Counted from the first letter of the stretch, positions 25,301-35,515 are shown. The stretch is DNA of 64,000 bases from Acanthosepion esculentum (GCA_964036315.1 OZ038509.1:26286522-26350521); one strand, 5' to 3'. The notes: a model not told the origin generated them from the letters alone. Numbers and translations: made by a program.

Positions 25301-25850
25301 TTTCTCAGATGAGGTATTCTAACTATTTACACTAATTACATTGTTTGGACTGTTGTCCTCATCTTTATTGCCATATTCACCTTCAACATCTGCCTCTATT
25401 TCTCAGATGAGGTATTCTAACTATTTACAGTATTTACATTGTTTGGACTGTTGTCCTCATCTTTATTGCCATATTCACCTTCAACATCTGTCTCTATTTC
25501 TCAGATGAGGTATTCTAACTATTTACACTATTTACATTGTTTGGACTGTTGTCCTCATCTTTATTGCCATATTCACCTTCAACATCTGTCTCTTTTTCTC
25601 AGATGAGGTATTCTAACTATTTACAGTATTTACATTGTTTGGACTGTTGTCCTCATCTTTATTGCCATATTCACTTCAAAAGCTGTCTCTATTTCTCAGA
25701 TGAGGTATTCTAACTATTTACACTATTTACATTGTTTGGACTTCTGTCCTCATCTTTATTGCCATATTCACCTTCAACATCTGTCTCTATTTCTCAGATG
25801 AGGGATTGTAACTATTTACACTTTTTACATTGTTTGGACTGTCGTTCTCA
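13350..25850. repeat. ~98-bp satellite array, about 127 units, ~12.5 kb
   Basis: The word CAGATGAGG starts at 13474, 13572, 13670 and 13768, and so on through 25.8 kb, giving a 98-bp period. A few units are ~13 bp shorter (lacking ACACTATTTAC). The unit contains TCCTCATCTTTATTGCCATA, TCTGTCTCTATTTCTCAG and ATTTACATTGTTTGGACTG. It matches the 3' terminal part of SINE-H (for example 32620-32700), so the array is an amplified SINE tail. Private variants are shared at fixed offsets, which marks higher-order duplications. There is no coding potential: stops occur in every unit. Confidence 0.97.
17324..24961. repeat. Higher-order duplication in the satellite: two 3819-bp blocks
   Basis: Rare variants recur exactly 3819 bp apart. 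CGTCCTCATTTTATTG is at 17324 and 21143, AGATGATGTA at 19921 and 23740, GCCGTATTCAACATC at 20277 and 24096, and CACTTCAAAAGCTG at 19111 and 22930. Blocks 17324-21142 and 21143-24961 are therefore tandem copies of 39 units. A smaller duplication, offset 1273 bp (13 units), links 16051 to 17324. A third partial block from 24962 repeats about 22220 onward (offset ~2742, 28 units). Confidence 0.9.
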
Positions 25851-25925
25851 TTCTTATTGTAACATTCACTACGTTTCTGCCATTGTACGCTCCAGCCTTT
25901 TTAAGGTGATATACCTGGCCACAGC
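25850..25925 (-). mobile_element. Read-through from the last satellite unit into a SINE-H body
   Basis: The final unit continues past its usual end into ACGTTTCTGCCATTGTACGCTCCAG and the complement of the CTGAAGAAGG motif, in decayed form. This shows that the array unit and SINE-H are one sequence. The copy is truncated. Confidence 0.65.
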
Positions 25926-25944
25926 AGAGGTGAACAAAAACTTT

Positions 25945-26170
25945 GATAGGTGAGTTACAAAAGGGAAATAACTGAAACTGAGATATCCAGAAAAGGCATA
26001 TCACGTGGAACTGGAACAATCTATCCCCTTGGACGAAATAAAGGTTTCGGTTCGAAATTCCAACGTATATCACCTGAAGATGGCCAGAACGTACAATGGC
26101 CGAAATGTCCTGAATATGACAGTAAAGATGAGGACAACAGTCCGAACAATGTAATTAGTGATAACATATA
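25945..26170 (+). mobile_element. SINE-H, plus copy at the right edge of the satellite
   Basis: CACGTGGAACTGGAACAATC, then a CACCTGAAGATGGCC...ATGGCCGAAATGTCC motif, then AAAGATGAGGACAACAGTCC and AATGTAAT. It is oriented opposite to 13025-13345, so the satellite lies between inverted SINE-H copies. Confidence 0.75.
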
Positions 26171-26299
26171 AATTTGTATTATATGAAGATATTAAGCATT
26201 GCCATGGATCAAATGTTAGCTAGCTTGTTTTGTATACAGTTAATAATGAAGTGATCTTGATCATAACTTGTTATACCCCTGCTGGAAGCGCTTTTACAG

Positions 26300-26460
26300 T
26301 GGCCATCTCTCGGACTTAATGTAGTTAATAAATTGTAAATTCCTATTCTTTTATTTTATTTTCTCCTCAATAAAATCTTCTTATACTCTTTCCTTTCCAG
26401 TAAACGATTGCATCTTAGTGGCATTATTGCCTTACTTGGAGTGAAATAATTTTTAAAAAA
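26300..26460 (+). repeat. Jockey/CR1-like LINE 3' UTR fragment
   Basis: GCATCTTAGTGGCATTATTGCC and GGAGTGAAATAATTTTTAAAA (in shorter runs) match the 3' end sequence at 10050-10110 and 62960-63015. No coding part remains. Confidence 0.65.
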
Positions 26461-26469
26461 GATAAACGG

Positions 26470-27764
26470 AAGCCGTATCTCATTGATTGTGTTCGAACCT
26501 CACTTGGTGGCCTTGTGCCAGACCATATTATAAAATAAACGACAACCATCATATTTCGAAGTTTTTGTCCATTACAAGTTTTTACTCTTCATAAAATATC
26601 AATATTTATTGTTGTCACACTCAGATAACACAGTTCATTTCTTTGTGCAGATAAAATGTTTTTATGTGCATTTTAAACAAGATGGCGTCTGCGTGTTTTG
26701 TTATTTGATGTAAATCTCATTTCTGAAGCGTCCATGTTGTTTTAATATCTTTATTGTGTTTCCGGCTAAAACAGTATTAAATTCGTTTTGGGTCAGTCAT
26801 TTTCTCCCTAATCACTTATTTTGCGTCTGCATCAAAAGTAATCATTACGTAGATTCGCTGATCATTTTGTCTCAAATAGAGGAATGGAAATGATTTCAGT
26901 GTTGCGGTTTTGGCCGTCGTCCATAAAGAATAGATCAATAAAAAATGAGATCGGGGCGTTTTGCTTTCGGTCAGGTTGCCCTGAAAGCACTATTTCTCTT
27001 CTGTTCATCAATGTTAAGCAACAATGAACCCAGCCAATGCAGTGATGGTTGACCATCAGCACCGAATTTAGACCTTTAAATATGCTTGGGTTAATAGAAT
27101 CTGGGGTGTGCTTCATCACTTATGTTTGCCCCTGCCCACTGTCTAAAAATGATAGATTTTTAGATAATGCAATTTTGGTTTAAAACAAGAAACATTTAAA
27201 CAGAGAGGTCCAGATACTCTACATTGTTTCAAATTAGTTCAAAAGAGCCTGTGGGTGAATAAGTTGTTTTTCTTATGCACGCCAACGGTCACCATAATGT
27301 TTGGGGGGATTCACTCACATCATAGCATCAGAAATTAGCTTCATATTCATGGAGATAAAAGCATACTTAACAGAAAATAAAACGTACAGAAATAACAGGC
27401 AAAGCATGGTAAATTGCATGTTAATTTCATATAATTCATTTGTATTTTTGTGTGTATTTTTTAGATTACAATTGTTTTATAGTACATGTGATAAAAAGGA
27501 TAAATTTACTCCGTAGTATTACAAGGCATATCACATAGTAGTTGGACACGTGTTGCCCGTACCAAGGTTCGTAATGAAGAGATTGAATTTAACGTCTTTT
27601 GGTGGGATGTCCGTATTTCCAGTAGGAACAGTTTTTGTTGTATGCTGGGAGTAATTTTATTTCTTTTAATATTTATTTTATACAACTCATTTACAACAAT
27701 TTATTCTTTTGAAACATTTCATACAACGTTTTTATGTTGTTTTATTTTATTTTATTTGTAATTT

Positions 27765-27765
<1 letters not shown>
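26470..27765. other. No recognised gene
   Basis: Unique-looking AT-rich DNA with short ORFs (one of 85 codons on the minus strand, 26862-27119) that I do not recognise. A possible tRNA-like SINE scrap lies near 26480-26530, where GTGTTCGAACCTCAC resembles a B box. Confidence 0.45.
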
Positions 27766-27767
<2 letters not shown>

Positions 27768-27799
<32 letters not shown>

Positions 27800-27802
27800 T
27801 TA
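27768..27802. repeat. (ATT)n microsatellite
   Basis: About eleven ATT units. Confidence 0.95.
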
Positions 27803-27835
27803 TTTTTATTTATCTATAAAAACAATAATATTCCT

Positions 27836-27958
27836 ACACGCCCCATTAAAATGGGCCATTAAAATGGGCCATTAAAAAGCCTCATCTAAAGAGCCCCATT
27901 AAAGATAGGCCATCAAAAAAAACATTAAAAATGGGCCATTAAAGAGCCCCATCAAATC
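27836..27958. repeat. Short degenerate tandem repeat, GGGCCATTAAA type
   Basis: ATGGGCCATTAAA and variants such as GAGCCCCATTAAA occur about eight times with 13-18 bp spacing. Confidence 0.8.
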
Positions 27959-28236
27959 TGAAAATAAATCTCTGTTCTGGTATCTTTATTCTTTTTTAGT
28001 TTTATCAGGGGCTCAAAACTAGAATGCCCTTCTAATCTTGGGGTCCCTGGTCTGCAGCCCATAGCACCCCATATATAAGTCCGGCACTAATGACCATTGA
28101 TTTATGTTGCCAACTATAAGCAGCTTTGCGCTAAATTGTCAAAATCTTGGGAAATTGCTTTCTGGAAGTTTACTTTAAGCTACAACTGACCAAAATAATG
28201 CAAAAGGAAAAAGCAATTATCATTAACCTGAATAGG

Positions 28237-28408
28237 AGGCACGGTGGAGAAATGGTTAGCGGCTCAGATTGAGGAACGGAGAGCCGAGTTCGAATTCAAG
28301 TCAAGTTCATTACATTCACTTACGTATGGATCCATCCCTTCTCCTTCCAGTTATGGGTAAAATAGCAGAACAGACTTGAGTGGGAACCAGTCTAGGAGAA
28401 GGAAACAT
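28237..28408 (+). mobile_element. tRNA-derived SINE (type T), plus orientation
   Basis: Head GGCACGGTGGAGAAATGGTTAG with A-box-like spacing, B-box-like GAGTTCGAATTC, then CATTACATTCACTTACG and the tail AACCAGTCTAGGAGAAGG. A well-preserved copy. Confidence 0.85.
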
Positions 28409-28639
28409 CAAACAGAATCGCACTATATTAAATGTGTGCCTACATGCGACTGGGAGGCCGCTTATGAATCCAGAATTCTCACTGAAACTCCTGCTATGGG
28501 TTTACACATCCGAATGAATACGACCTCTGCTCCACTTGGTCAGCTTTCATTCTGATAAGGCATCAAAAGGAGCTTAATTTCCTATAGAAATACGAGAGGA
28601 ACTAACTAAATAGGACTGTTTATTTAGGACTGTTTGACT

Positions 28640-29060
28640 GAATTAGTTTATTTTTTGATATTCTTCAAACACAAAGCTCAAGAGTCACTCAAGCCAGAGT
28701 GTTACTGAATAGGGTTGTTTTATGAATGTAAGAACTAGAGATTATGAGAATATGTAGGATATATAACGGTTGTCCGTTGACTTGAAGCGATTAAGTAAAG
28801 GTCTGAACTAGTGGAACTAGAGAATGTAGACTGTCAGTATATTATTTATGGGAATAGCGATAGAGTAGCGATAGGCTTGTATCTGTAGGGTGGGAAATAA
28901 TCCATTGCCTACAAGGCCGAGTAAACGCTATTAGACTTTGTAGAGACTGGTAAGAGAGGATTAAGCAACTCCAGTCCAGAAACGACAGCAATATTCCATT
29001 TTGGGTCTGATCTGACCCTGGTAAAGTTAGAACATGGTAGGAGGAGCCAGGTACTTTCTG
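28640..29060 (-). pseudogene. Jockey/CR1-like LINE C-terminal fragment
   Basis: The minus strand near 28990-29010 reads MEYCCRFWTGVA in one frame, the usual '.MEYC.HIW.GA' motif. GNGLFPTLQ follows near 28890-28910. Lower coordinates (28670-28830) match 4370-4640 and 57360-57670 at the DNA level. Many frame changes; dead. Confidence 0.5.
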
Positions 29061-29640
29061 GGGTGGTATACGAAGATGACCAATTTTCTAGCACCTTTAG
29101 CTAGGGAACGCATATACTTGAGATCTGGGATAAACCAGTTCCGAAAGATGTGTATGGCAACGAGCGGCGTTGAGAGTAAAACAATTCATCGTGAATTTAA
29201 GGTCACGATCCGGAGCTTTGTTTATACTGCTGCTGGTTTCCAGGTGACTGAGGTAGGCAGCACTCGGCGAGCTCTCACCCCTTCTTTCCAAGCATCCCTC
29301 TCAAGCGGGCTAAAGTATGCAAGGCCGCACTCATGCAAATCCCTCCTACGAAATACGAAATCTTCCTACGTCTACCTCAACCTCTGTGACCAGGAACCCT
29401 GAACTCCGAGACATCTTTAATGCAAGACGAAGCTCGTTGGACGTGACCAAACCACCCAAGATGACGGGTGCGCAGCACTGATGTTATATCCTCAATACCG
29501 AGCTTTCTTGACGTTATGGTAATTTACCCACGCACGCATGGACTCTCCCAGCTATAATTAGGAGCAGGTACTGCCTTTTGGAGAGGGAAGTTTCTCCGAA
29601 TGTCGGACCGAACATTCTTGCTGTAACACTCTCGTTTGTA
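29060..29640. other. Unclassified, relatively GC-rich stretch
   Basis: A 122-codon plus-strand ORF (29034-29402) and its antisense are open, but neither shows motifs I recognise and codon use looks unstructured. It may be an old element interior. Confidence 0.35.
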
Positions 29641-29650
29641 TATGTTTGTA

Positions 29651-29836
29651 CAGTGTAACCGGGATATATTGTCGGGACGGGACCTTAGAAGAAGTCTTTT
29701 ATATCCGAGTTTCTCTTATATCCGGGTTTGGTCTATTATATATACATTAATACAGGCTCTAATTTGGGACCAGAGAAAATCTCTCTTATATCCAGGTTTC
29801 TCTTATATCCGGGTCTCTTATATCCGGGTTACACTG
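29651..29836. mobile_element. Tigger/pogo-like MITE, copy C
   Basis: CAGTGTAACCGGGATAT at 29651 and GGGTTACACTG ending at 29836, with TA on both sides. Same interior as copy B. Confidence 0.85.
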
Positions 29837-30432
29837 TATTACTGTTTCTGTTAATATATTTGTTCAATTCCTCTCTTAGTGTCTTTATTTCGGTCCCTAA
29901 CAAGGCCACAACACTTAACAACTCCGATGAAGGTGTTTCATACTGAGGTTTGGTGCCGAGGGATCCAGTGAATCATTAAACGGCCGCAAGACTGACCCAC
30001 TTGGTGCCCAAGGTCAGCTCAGCGATTATGAAAAGTTACTAGTTTGGTGTTGAAGTACAGAAAGTCCTCCCCCCAGCATTGACATGTTAAAGATAAATTG
30101 ATCGGCTGCTAGGCTCTGTTCATATAAAATTTTGGAGGTGCACTCATACACACTCGTATCATCTACACATATATTCACTAACGATTGGAATAGCAAATGA
30201 TTCATCTCAAAAGCTAAACAAAGTATTAAGAAACATGAAAAATCTCGTTAGAAACAAAGGAAAGAGCGCCGAAATACCGTCTTATAAATCAAAGGTCAAT
30301 GATGGGAGGTCATTTCTCTTCTGGTTTACAAAAATGATTTCTACGGCAAATATGTGTACAGGTGTTTTTTGTACTAATTTTCATGTGGTGAATTCAGATT
30401 TCTGAACAATTTTGTTCTATCACCTCTGCTTA

Positions 30433-30945
30433 CAGCCACATCACGTTGAAACACCGGTTAGCGTACTATCACCGAAGTTAAGTAACGTTGAGCTTAGTGA
30501 GTACCTATATGGGTGACCGTTTGGGAATACCACGTGCTGTAGGCTTGGATGTGACGGTGATGTAATGAATAATGGCTCAGAATGTGAAATCAGTAGGATC
30601 ACTGAAGTTAAGCAATGTCGAGCCGGATTAATACCAAGTTGGGAGACCGTTTGGGAATACCAGGTGCTGTAAGCTTGGATGTGCGGTTGGTGTAATTGAT
30701 AAACGACTCGGAATTATTAATCGGGGAATCGAGTTCCAATTCCAGTTGTATTCATTTACGCGCAAGTATCTCTGGGAAAGGTATGAATCCAGCTCTTTTC
30801 CCCTCAGCTATGGGTTAATTAGTACGACTCGCATCACTCAAAAAAATAAATAAATAAAAATAAAATTGCGTACAAAATATTTAGATTTCGGCATTAAATA
30901 ACCCATAGAGATGTTGATATGCCGCTAAACAAGTCCAACCAATCT
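30433..30945 (+). mobile_element. 5S/tRNA chimeric SINE, dimeric 5S head
   Basis: Two successive 5S rRNA-like blocks (30436-30545 and 30590-30675) carry the internal promoter words GAAGTTAAG, GGGTGACCG or GGAGACCG, and GGGAATACCA-GTGCTGTA-GCTTGGATG. The second leads into a tRNA-like part (GGTTGGTGTAATTGATAAACG, then GAGTTCCAATTCC). After that come CTATGGGTTAATTAGTA and the tail GGCATTAAATAACCCATAGAG. It is an inserted retroposon rather than a 5S gene, since mutations break 5S pairing and other copies lie scattered. Confidence 0.85.
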
Positions 30946-31339
30946 ATCACCCTTAGTTTTTTCTTTTTCTTTTTTTGGTTTCCACATATCACATTTTCAT
31001 TATACTGCATATAAATTTAAAATATAATACATTTATTATATCTATTACAAGCAGCATAGATACAGAGCATTGATGGCACTAAATTACTTGGCCAATACCA
31101 TATATACACGTCATAATACAGCAGACAGAGGTGAGCTTTTGAGGGACGATCTCATGTACTTTGCATCTGGTATGTCGTGCAAGAACACCCAGTAAAAGTT
31201 CTCCATCACGCTGAGGTTCCACTTGCCTTGGTAGTTTCTTTCCATCTTTCTTTCTCATCACTCACTGCTCTGAGTTTCAGAGGGAAGAGGTTAAATGTGG
31301 GGGGGGATAAAGTGAGTTTTGAATGACATTCAGTATTCC

Positions 31340-31600
31340 ATATACTCAAAAGCCTGAAGTTTCTGGGACACATAATGAGGAAGGAGGGCCTGAAGAATCT
31401 GATACTCACAGGTCGAATAGAGGGAAACAGAGACAAGGGAAAACAACGCGTGACATAACTGGTGGACTTAAACAAGTGGATTACAGAACGTGGTCTGAGG
31501 TGAGCAAACAGAGGGAAGGAACTTGTTGAGAGCTGCAAAGGATAGAGGGAGGTGGAGAGCTATGATCGCCTACGTCCTGAAAGGACCTGACACATAAAAA
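31340..31600 (+). pseudogene. RTE-like LINE C-terminal fragment
   Basis: Reads LKFLGHIMRKEGLKNLILTG, RIEGNRDKGKQRVT, LNKWITERG and a final YDRLRPERT, with stops between. This is the C-terminal tail of the RTE-like endonuclease/reverse transcriptase often annotated as craniofacial development protein 2-like. The same family lies at 38440-39700. Confidence 0.7.
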
Positions 31601-32095
31601 GAAGAAGAAAAGCCTGTAACAACTTCTCGATACACTCTTGGTAATCTGTCCCCTGTGTATGACCAATGAAGCCATGGCAGACTGATTTAAATTCTTCCCA
31701 TGATCTCAGGTCATTTAAGCTCTGCAATAGCACAACCTGTTTTCCATGTTGAAGAATGAGGTGATGTCCTTGTTTCGTGTCCTGAAACTGATGATCCTTA
31801 CATCTACTGTGCCAGGAGCTCTGATTGCTGCTTAGATTGGTACAACTCATTGGCAAGGTCATTCAGGTCTTCCTGTGTGGTCCAGTGGCGCTCATTGCCC
31901 GTTGCTTCTGAATAAACAAGGACATTGTCTTCAGACGGGTCCGACTTGACAGAATTTTCCTCAAGGTAATTTTTTAATATGAAGAAAAGAATAAGATCTT
32001 TATGTGCTGGAGGCGTAGGTACAATGAGATCATCTGAGTGAGAAACAGGTCTCATAGCTGAAGGAAGCTTGGAATATTTTGAGGGGTTTGTTTTT
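31560..32095 (-). pseudogene. Pseudogene of a multicopy uncharacterised animal protein family
   Basis: The minus strand from 32095 reads SAMRPVSHSDDLIVPTPP, an acidic spacer, then TQEDLNDLANELYQSKQQSE (stop near 31804). Past a frame change it continues as WEEFKSVCHGFIGHTQGTDY and ECIEKLLQAF near 31610-31690. From memory these match an uncharacterised family multiplied in arthropod and other invertebrate genomes ('...LNDL.RDL.LSK..AELL...' followed later by 'F.....FLG......Y'). Frameshifts and stops indicate a retroposed or decayed copy. I do not assign a function. Confidence 0.5.
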
Positions 32096-32600
32096 AAGAA
32101 GCATTGAAACAGTTGTATTTGTTAGACAAAAATAACAATCATCTGCATGGATTCGTTGTTCTTTCCGGGCCATCGGCACGGCAAAGTTAAGGGCTACTAT
32201 CTTGTCATTAAATTATGCAATTAGTCCGTTATAACAGGGTTTACAAAAACAGATGTGTGGGGCCCAGGATTTATCCTGATCTCCAATTTTACAGTCAAAA
32301 TAATAAAAATAAGCTGCTCTCAAGAGGGGAGTTTATTATTCGGTGCTGTGCAACCGTAAAAGACTAATTTTGCCTTTGTTAATGGATTTGAAGTGATTGA
32401 AACCATTAGCTCACAAAAATATGAAAAACAACATAAACATTGATCACTGTGAACCGGGCATTCTAATTAAACTTAAATGAAACTTAGCTGCAGGCGACCA
32501 TTATGTCAGTTTTTCTGAAAAATAAATACAATTCCTAAAATTTAAAAAGAAACAACACAATGTCGTAAATAGGACACATCTGGAAGCCTTGAATGCATGT
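32095..32600. other. No recognised feature
   Basis: AT-rich sequence between the pseudogene and SINE-H; nothing assignable. Confidence 0.5.
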
Positions 32601-32609
32601 ACATATATA

Positions 32610-32955
32610 CATTTTATTATATCTGTCTATATTTCTGAGATGAGGTATTATGTACACTATTTACATTATTCGGGCCATGCCCTCATCTTTGTCGCCATAT
32701 TTATCACATTTTGGCCGTTGTACGCTCCGGCCTTCTTCAGGTGGCTGGAATGTCGAACTGAACTTTTTATTTCGCTCACTGGGGTAGACTGTTCTAGTTC
32801 CACGGGCCATGTTTAATGGATGCCAGTTATCAGTTATCTCCTGTTAATTCCCCTCTCCAAGTTTTCAACTGCCTTAACCAGATATTGAACTCACACTCTT
32901 TGGGTCCTGTCACTGGATCTAACTAACGCCTTTATCCACTGTGCCATGTGTCCGT
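32610..32955 (-). mobile_element. SINE-H, most complete copy (tRNA head, body, tail)
   Basis: On the minus strand it starts near 32950 with ACACATGGCACAGTGGATAA, whose TGGCACAGTGG matches a tRNA/Pol III A box. The B-box-like GAGTTCAATATC lies ~50 nt on. Then come CCGTGGAACTAGAACAG, CTGAAGAAGGCCGG...CGGCC (the following GAAA is mutated here) and GACAAAGATGAGGGC. The end is CTCATCTCAGAAATATAGAC, ~340 bp in all. Its last ~85 bp are the satellite unit of 13.3-25.8 kb. Confidence 0.8.
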
Positions 32956-33109
32956 TTATATATAGTTCATATATTTTATTATATTTACGCATACATGTAT
33001 ATCGCAAAAACTAGAGTAGATGAGTGAAAACGGATTTCATATCTGAAAGCAGCACCCCAAAATTCGGTTAGAAAACCTCAAAATTTGTTTGTATACCTGT
33101 ACTAAACAG

Positions 33110-33235
33110 TTACCATAAAATAAATTTACTATATAATTTACTATAAAATTTTACCATAAAAATTACCATAACTTACCATAAAATAAATTTACAATAAAAA
33201 AATACCATAGTTACCATAAAATAAATTTAGTTGTA
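33110..33235. repeat. Degenerate tandem repeat, TTACCATAAAATAAA type
   Basis: TTACCATAAAATAAATTTA and shortened forms recur about six times. Confidence 0.75.
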
Positions 33236-33529
33236 CTTCTTGGTCTGTGATGAATTTGTCATAAAAAGTCAGGTTTTCATGCTGAAATATGCTATCCAGG
33301 GGGTAAAATTGGGAATAGTGATGAGGGCTATGAAATACAAGGAAAACATTTTTTTGATTTCTTCCTAGAAAATTGAAGATTAGAGAGCCTAATGCCTCGA
33401 TCGTATTATAAACCGTGAAAGACGGTATATAATATTAATCGTCTTATATGGCAGTGAATATTGGACAATCGCATCACAGATGAAGAGGAAACACGAAGCA
33501 ACGGAAACAAAGAAAAGGCTGAACTTTTA

Positions 33530-35144
33530 TACGAGGTCTGATCAAGAAAGTATCAAAACTGTTGCTATAGCAACGAAGCTAAAGCGCGCAGAGTGAAACC
33601 GCTTGGCCCAGATTGACCTTGAACTCACATACACACTAAGTTATAACGTTCTCGCTCACTTTTGTTATTTATAACAGTGCTTGGAAGGAAAGGGTGTAGA
33701 ATTTGGCCGTCTCACTGTACCACAGAGGTTCCATCAGTGACCATAGCTTGTGTAACAAATTTGGGACCAAAATCAACATTGCCCAAGTTGGCAACCACCA
33801 TATTCCCCAGATCTTACTACTGACGACTTTTTCCTCTTCAAAAATCAAATCCCACTTTAAAGAGATAGGATTTCAATACATTGAGACAATCCAAGAGAAT
33901 GAGATGAGGCAGCTGCTCGATATCCCAAAAAAGGATTACCGAGATTGCTTTCCATCAATGGAAACGACATTGGATAATGTGGCTTCAGAAGGGGACTACT
34001 TCGAAGGAGATTAAATAACGAATAGATATGTGTTGTAGTTTGTTTTTTTTTTTTTTTTTAGCACCTGTCACGATACTTTTCGATCAGATCTCGGATGAGA
34101 GTAAAAAATTAGTGTGTAAACTGTTTATTTTGAAATTTTTAATAGAGGTTAAATTGGATATTTTATCAGAAACTTGTGTGGGTCATTTTTGTGATGGCAA
34201 CGAACACTCGTTGCCACTTTTGTAATACCAACTGTTGTGATGTCCCCCCTTTAATGTGTCTATTTAAGAATAGTAAGAAAATAAGCTTCGGGGGAACAGT
34301 GGTATAGATTAAACGCTGGTCAACCGACACACATTCCCAAGCGGTGTAATACCCTTCTGTTCAATATATGATTTATCTGCAACCTCTTGTTCTGTTATTT
34401 CTTAACTATTTACTTGGTCACAACAGCAACGAATACACGTTGTCATTTTCGTAATGCTCGTTGTAGTAGAGACTTTGTAATCGCAGATACAACTATAGTA
34501 ACGCCGTTGAACAATACTGGTGTCAGACGCCTTCGAATATCACTCTCACTAATAGCACTTGCTCGATAATACTCGCTCGAATAATAACCTCTGTATCGTG
34601 ATCCTAAAAGAGAAATAGTATTGTGAATAGTATAGTGAATAGCAGTCCGTATAGTAATAGAGGATAGAATAGAAATGGTGATCCATATAGTAGTAAAGGA
34701 TAGACTAGAAATGCAGATCAATCTAGACGTTAAGTTAGTTCCTACATACATGCGTTTCCTCTATGGTCACGTAGTCTACTTAATTCAATAATGGGATCGC
34801 CTGTGTTTCCTCACTGGCGATCTATGTTCAAACTCAAGTGTAGGCAACGACACTTTATTTCTATATAACAGTCATGTTATTTTTTACTGCTTAAAGAATG
34901 AAATAAATGGCTTAAAATCGCTTTTTTTAAAGTTGCATAACTTGTACATTTTTGGGGAGTTTGAATATAAAAATTATTATAGATCATACATTGCATATAA
35001 AAATTGTATGGGTCATTGTGTACTTTTGCTATGTATATTCTATATGCTTTCCATCCGAGGCAAAGGTACTGAGGGTGGGGAAGTGGTTCTATCGTATTAT
35101 TTTTTTTTATAATAGTCCCGATACTTTTTTGATCAGACATCGTG
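33530..35144 (+). mobile_element. Mariner-ended element with transposase remnant
   Basis: Ends: TACGAGGTCTGATCAAGAAAG at the left is matched by the complement of CTTTTTTGATCAGACATCGTG at the right (two or three mismatches). TA lies outside both (33528-33529 and 35145-35146). Inside, 33703-34013 encodes a transposase C-terminus with KIKSHFKEIGFQYIETIQEN and the final SEGDYFEGD typical of mariner. The N-terminal half is missing. A second end-like sequence at 34068-34094 suggests a shorter mariner (33530-34094) plus extra DNA, or two fused copies. Confidence 0.7.
34233..34425. mobile_element. Possible small solo LTR or MITE
   Basis: TGTTGTGA opens and TCACAACA closes a 193-bp block. Flanking 5-mers are CCAAC and GCAAC (4 of 5 matching). 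A ~32-bp direct repeat (34197 and 34426) also flanks it, which complicates the reading. No coding content. Confidence 0.3.
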
Positions 35145-35199
35145 TAATATCAATCCTTTTATATGGAAGTGGCTGTTGGACAATTTTCTAACGATCTGA

Positions 35200-35395
35200 G
35201 AATGTTCATAGGCAGATCGTTAACGTAAGGTAGATATGTTTCAAATTTGGACAATACCTGTGACGACATTTCATCCATATAATTCTAAAAGGACTTAAGT
35301 TGATATTTTGCACGTTTTCCATTTTTGAAATGAGCAAACTAATCTCAATAAGATCCCTGAACATTATTCTGATTCGCAGGGACCTTATTATAAGG
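35200..35395. other. No recognised feature
   Basis: Short AT-rich spacer between the RTE fragment and the 5S-like block. Confidence 0.4.
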
Positions 35396-35396
35396 A

Positions 35397-35515
35397 CTGC
35401 AACCCTATCACATTGAAACACCGGTTCTTGTATAATCCCCGAAGTTATGCAACATTGATTTTGGCCAGTATCTAGATAGATGAGCGCTTGGGAAGACAAG
35501 CTGATGTAAACTTGA
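35397..35515 (+). mobile_element. 5S-derived SINE head fragment
   Basis: CACATTGAAACACCGGTTC, CCGAAGTTATGCAAC and GATGAGCGCTTGGGAA are 5S-like. The copy breaks off and SINE-H follows immediately. Confidence 0.7.

Larger units (their letters stand above)
33380..35195 (+). pseudogene. RTE-like LINE fragment interrupted by a mariner-ended insertion
   Basis: Before the insertion (33425-33520) the strand encodes LYGSEYWTIASQMKRKHEAT and ETKKRLN. After it (35145-35190) it encodes ISILLYGSGCWTI. These are the RTE C-terminal motif also seen, four-fold, at 38816-39235. Joining the flanks at TA restores the unit-to-unit junction of that 105-bp repeat. Flank edges are approximate. Confidence 0.65.

Noticed and set aside
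13350..25850. Regular repeats that might be taken for a CRISPR array
   Set aside because: Units are contiguous 98-bp tandem copies with no unique spacers, in a eukaryotic repeat-rich context.
30433..30680. 5S rRNA genes
   Set aside because: Blocks are mutated, fused to SINE bodies and dispersed. There is no terminator-bounded 120-bp gene unit.
32860..32950. Functional tRNA gene
   Set aside because: A- and B-box-like words are present, but no cloverleaf can be completed. It is the head of SINE-H.
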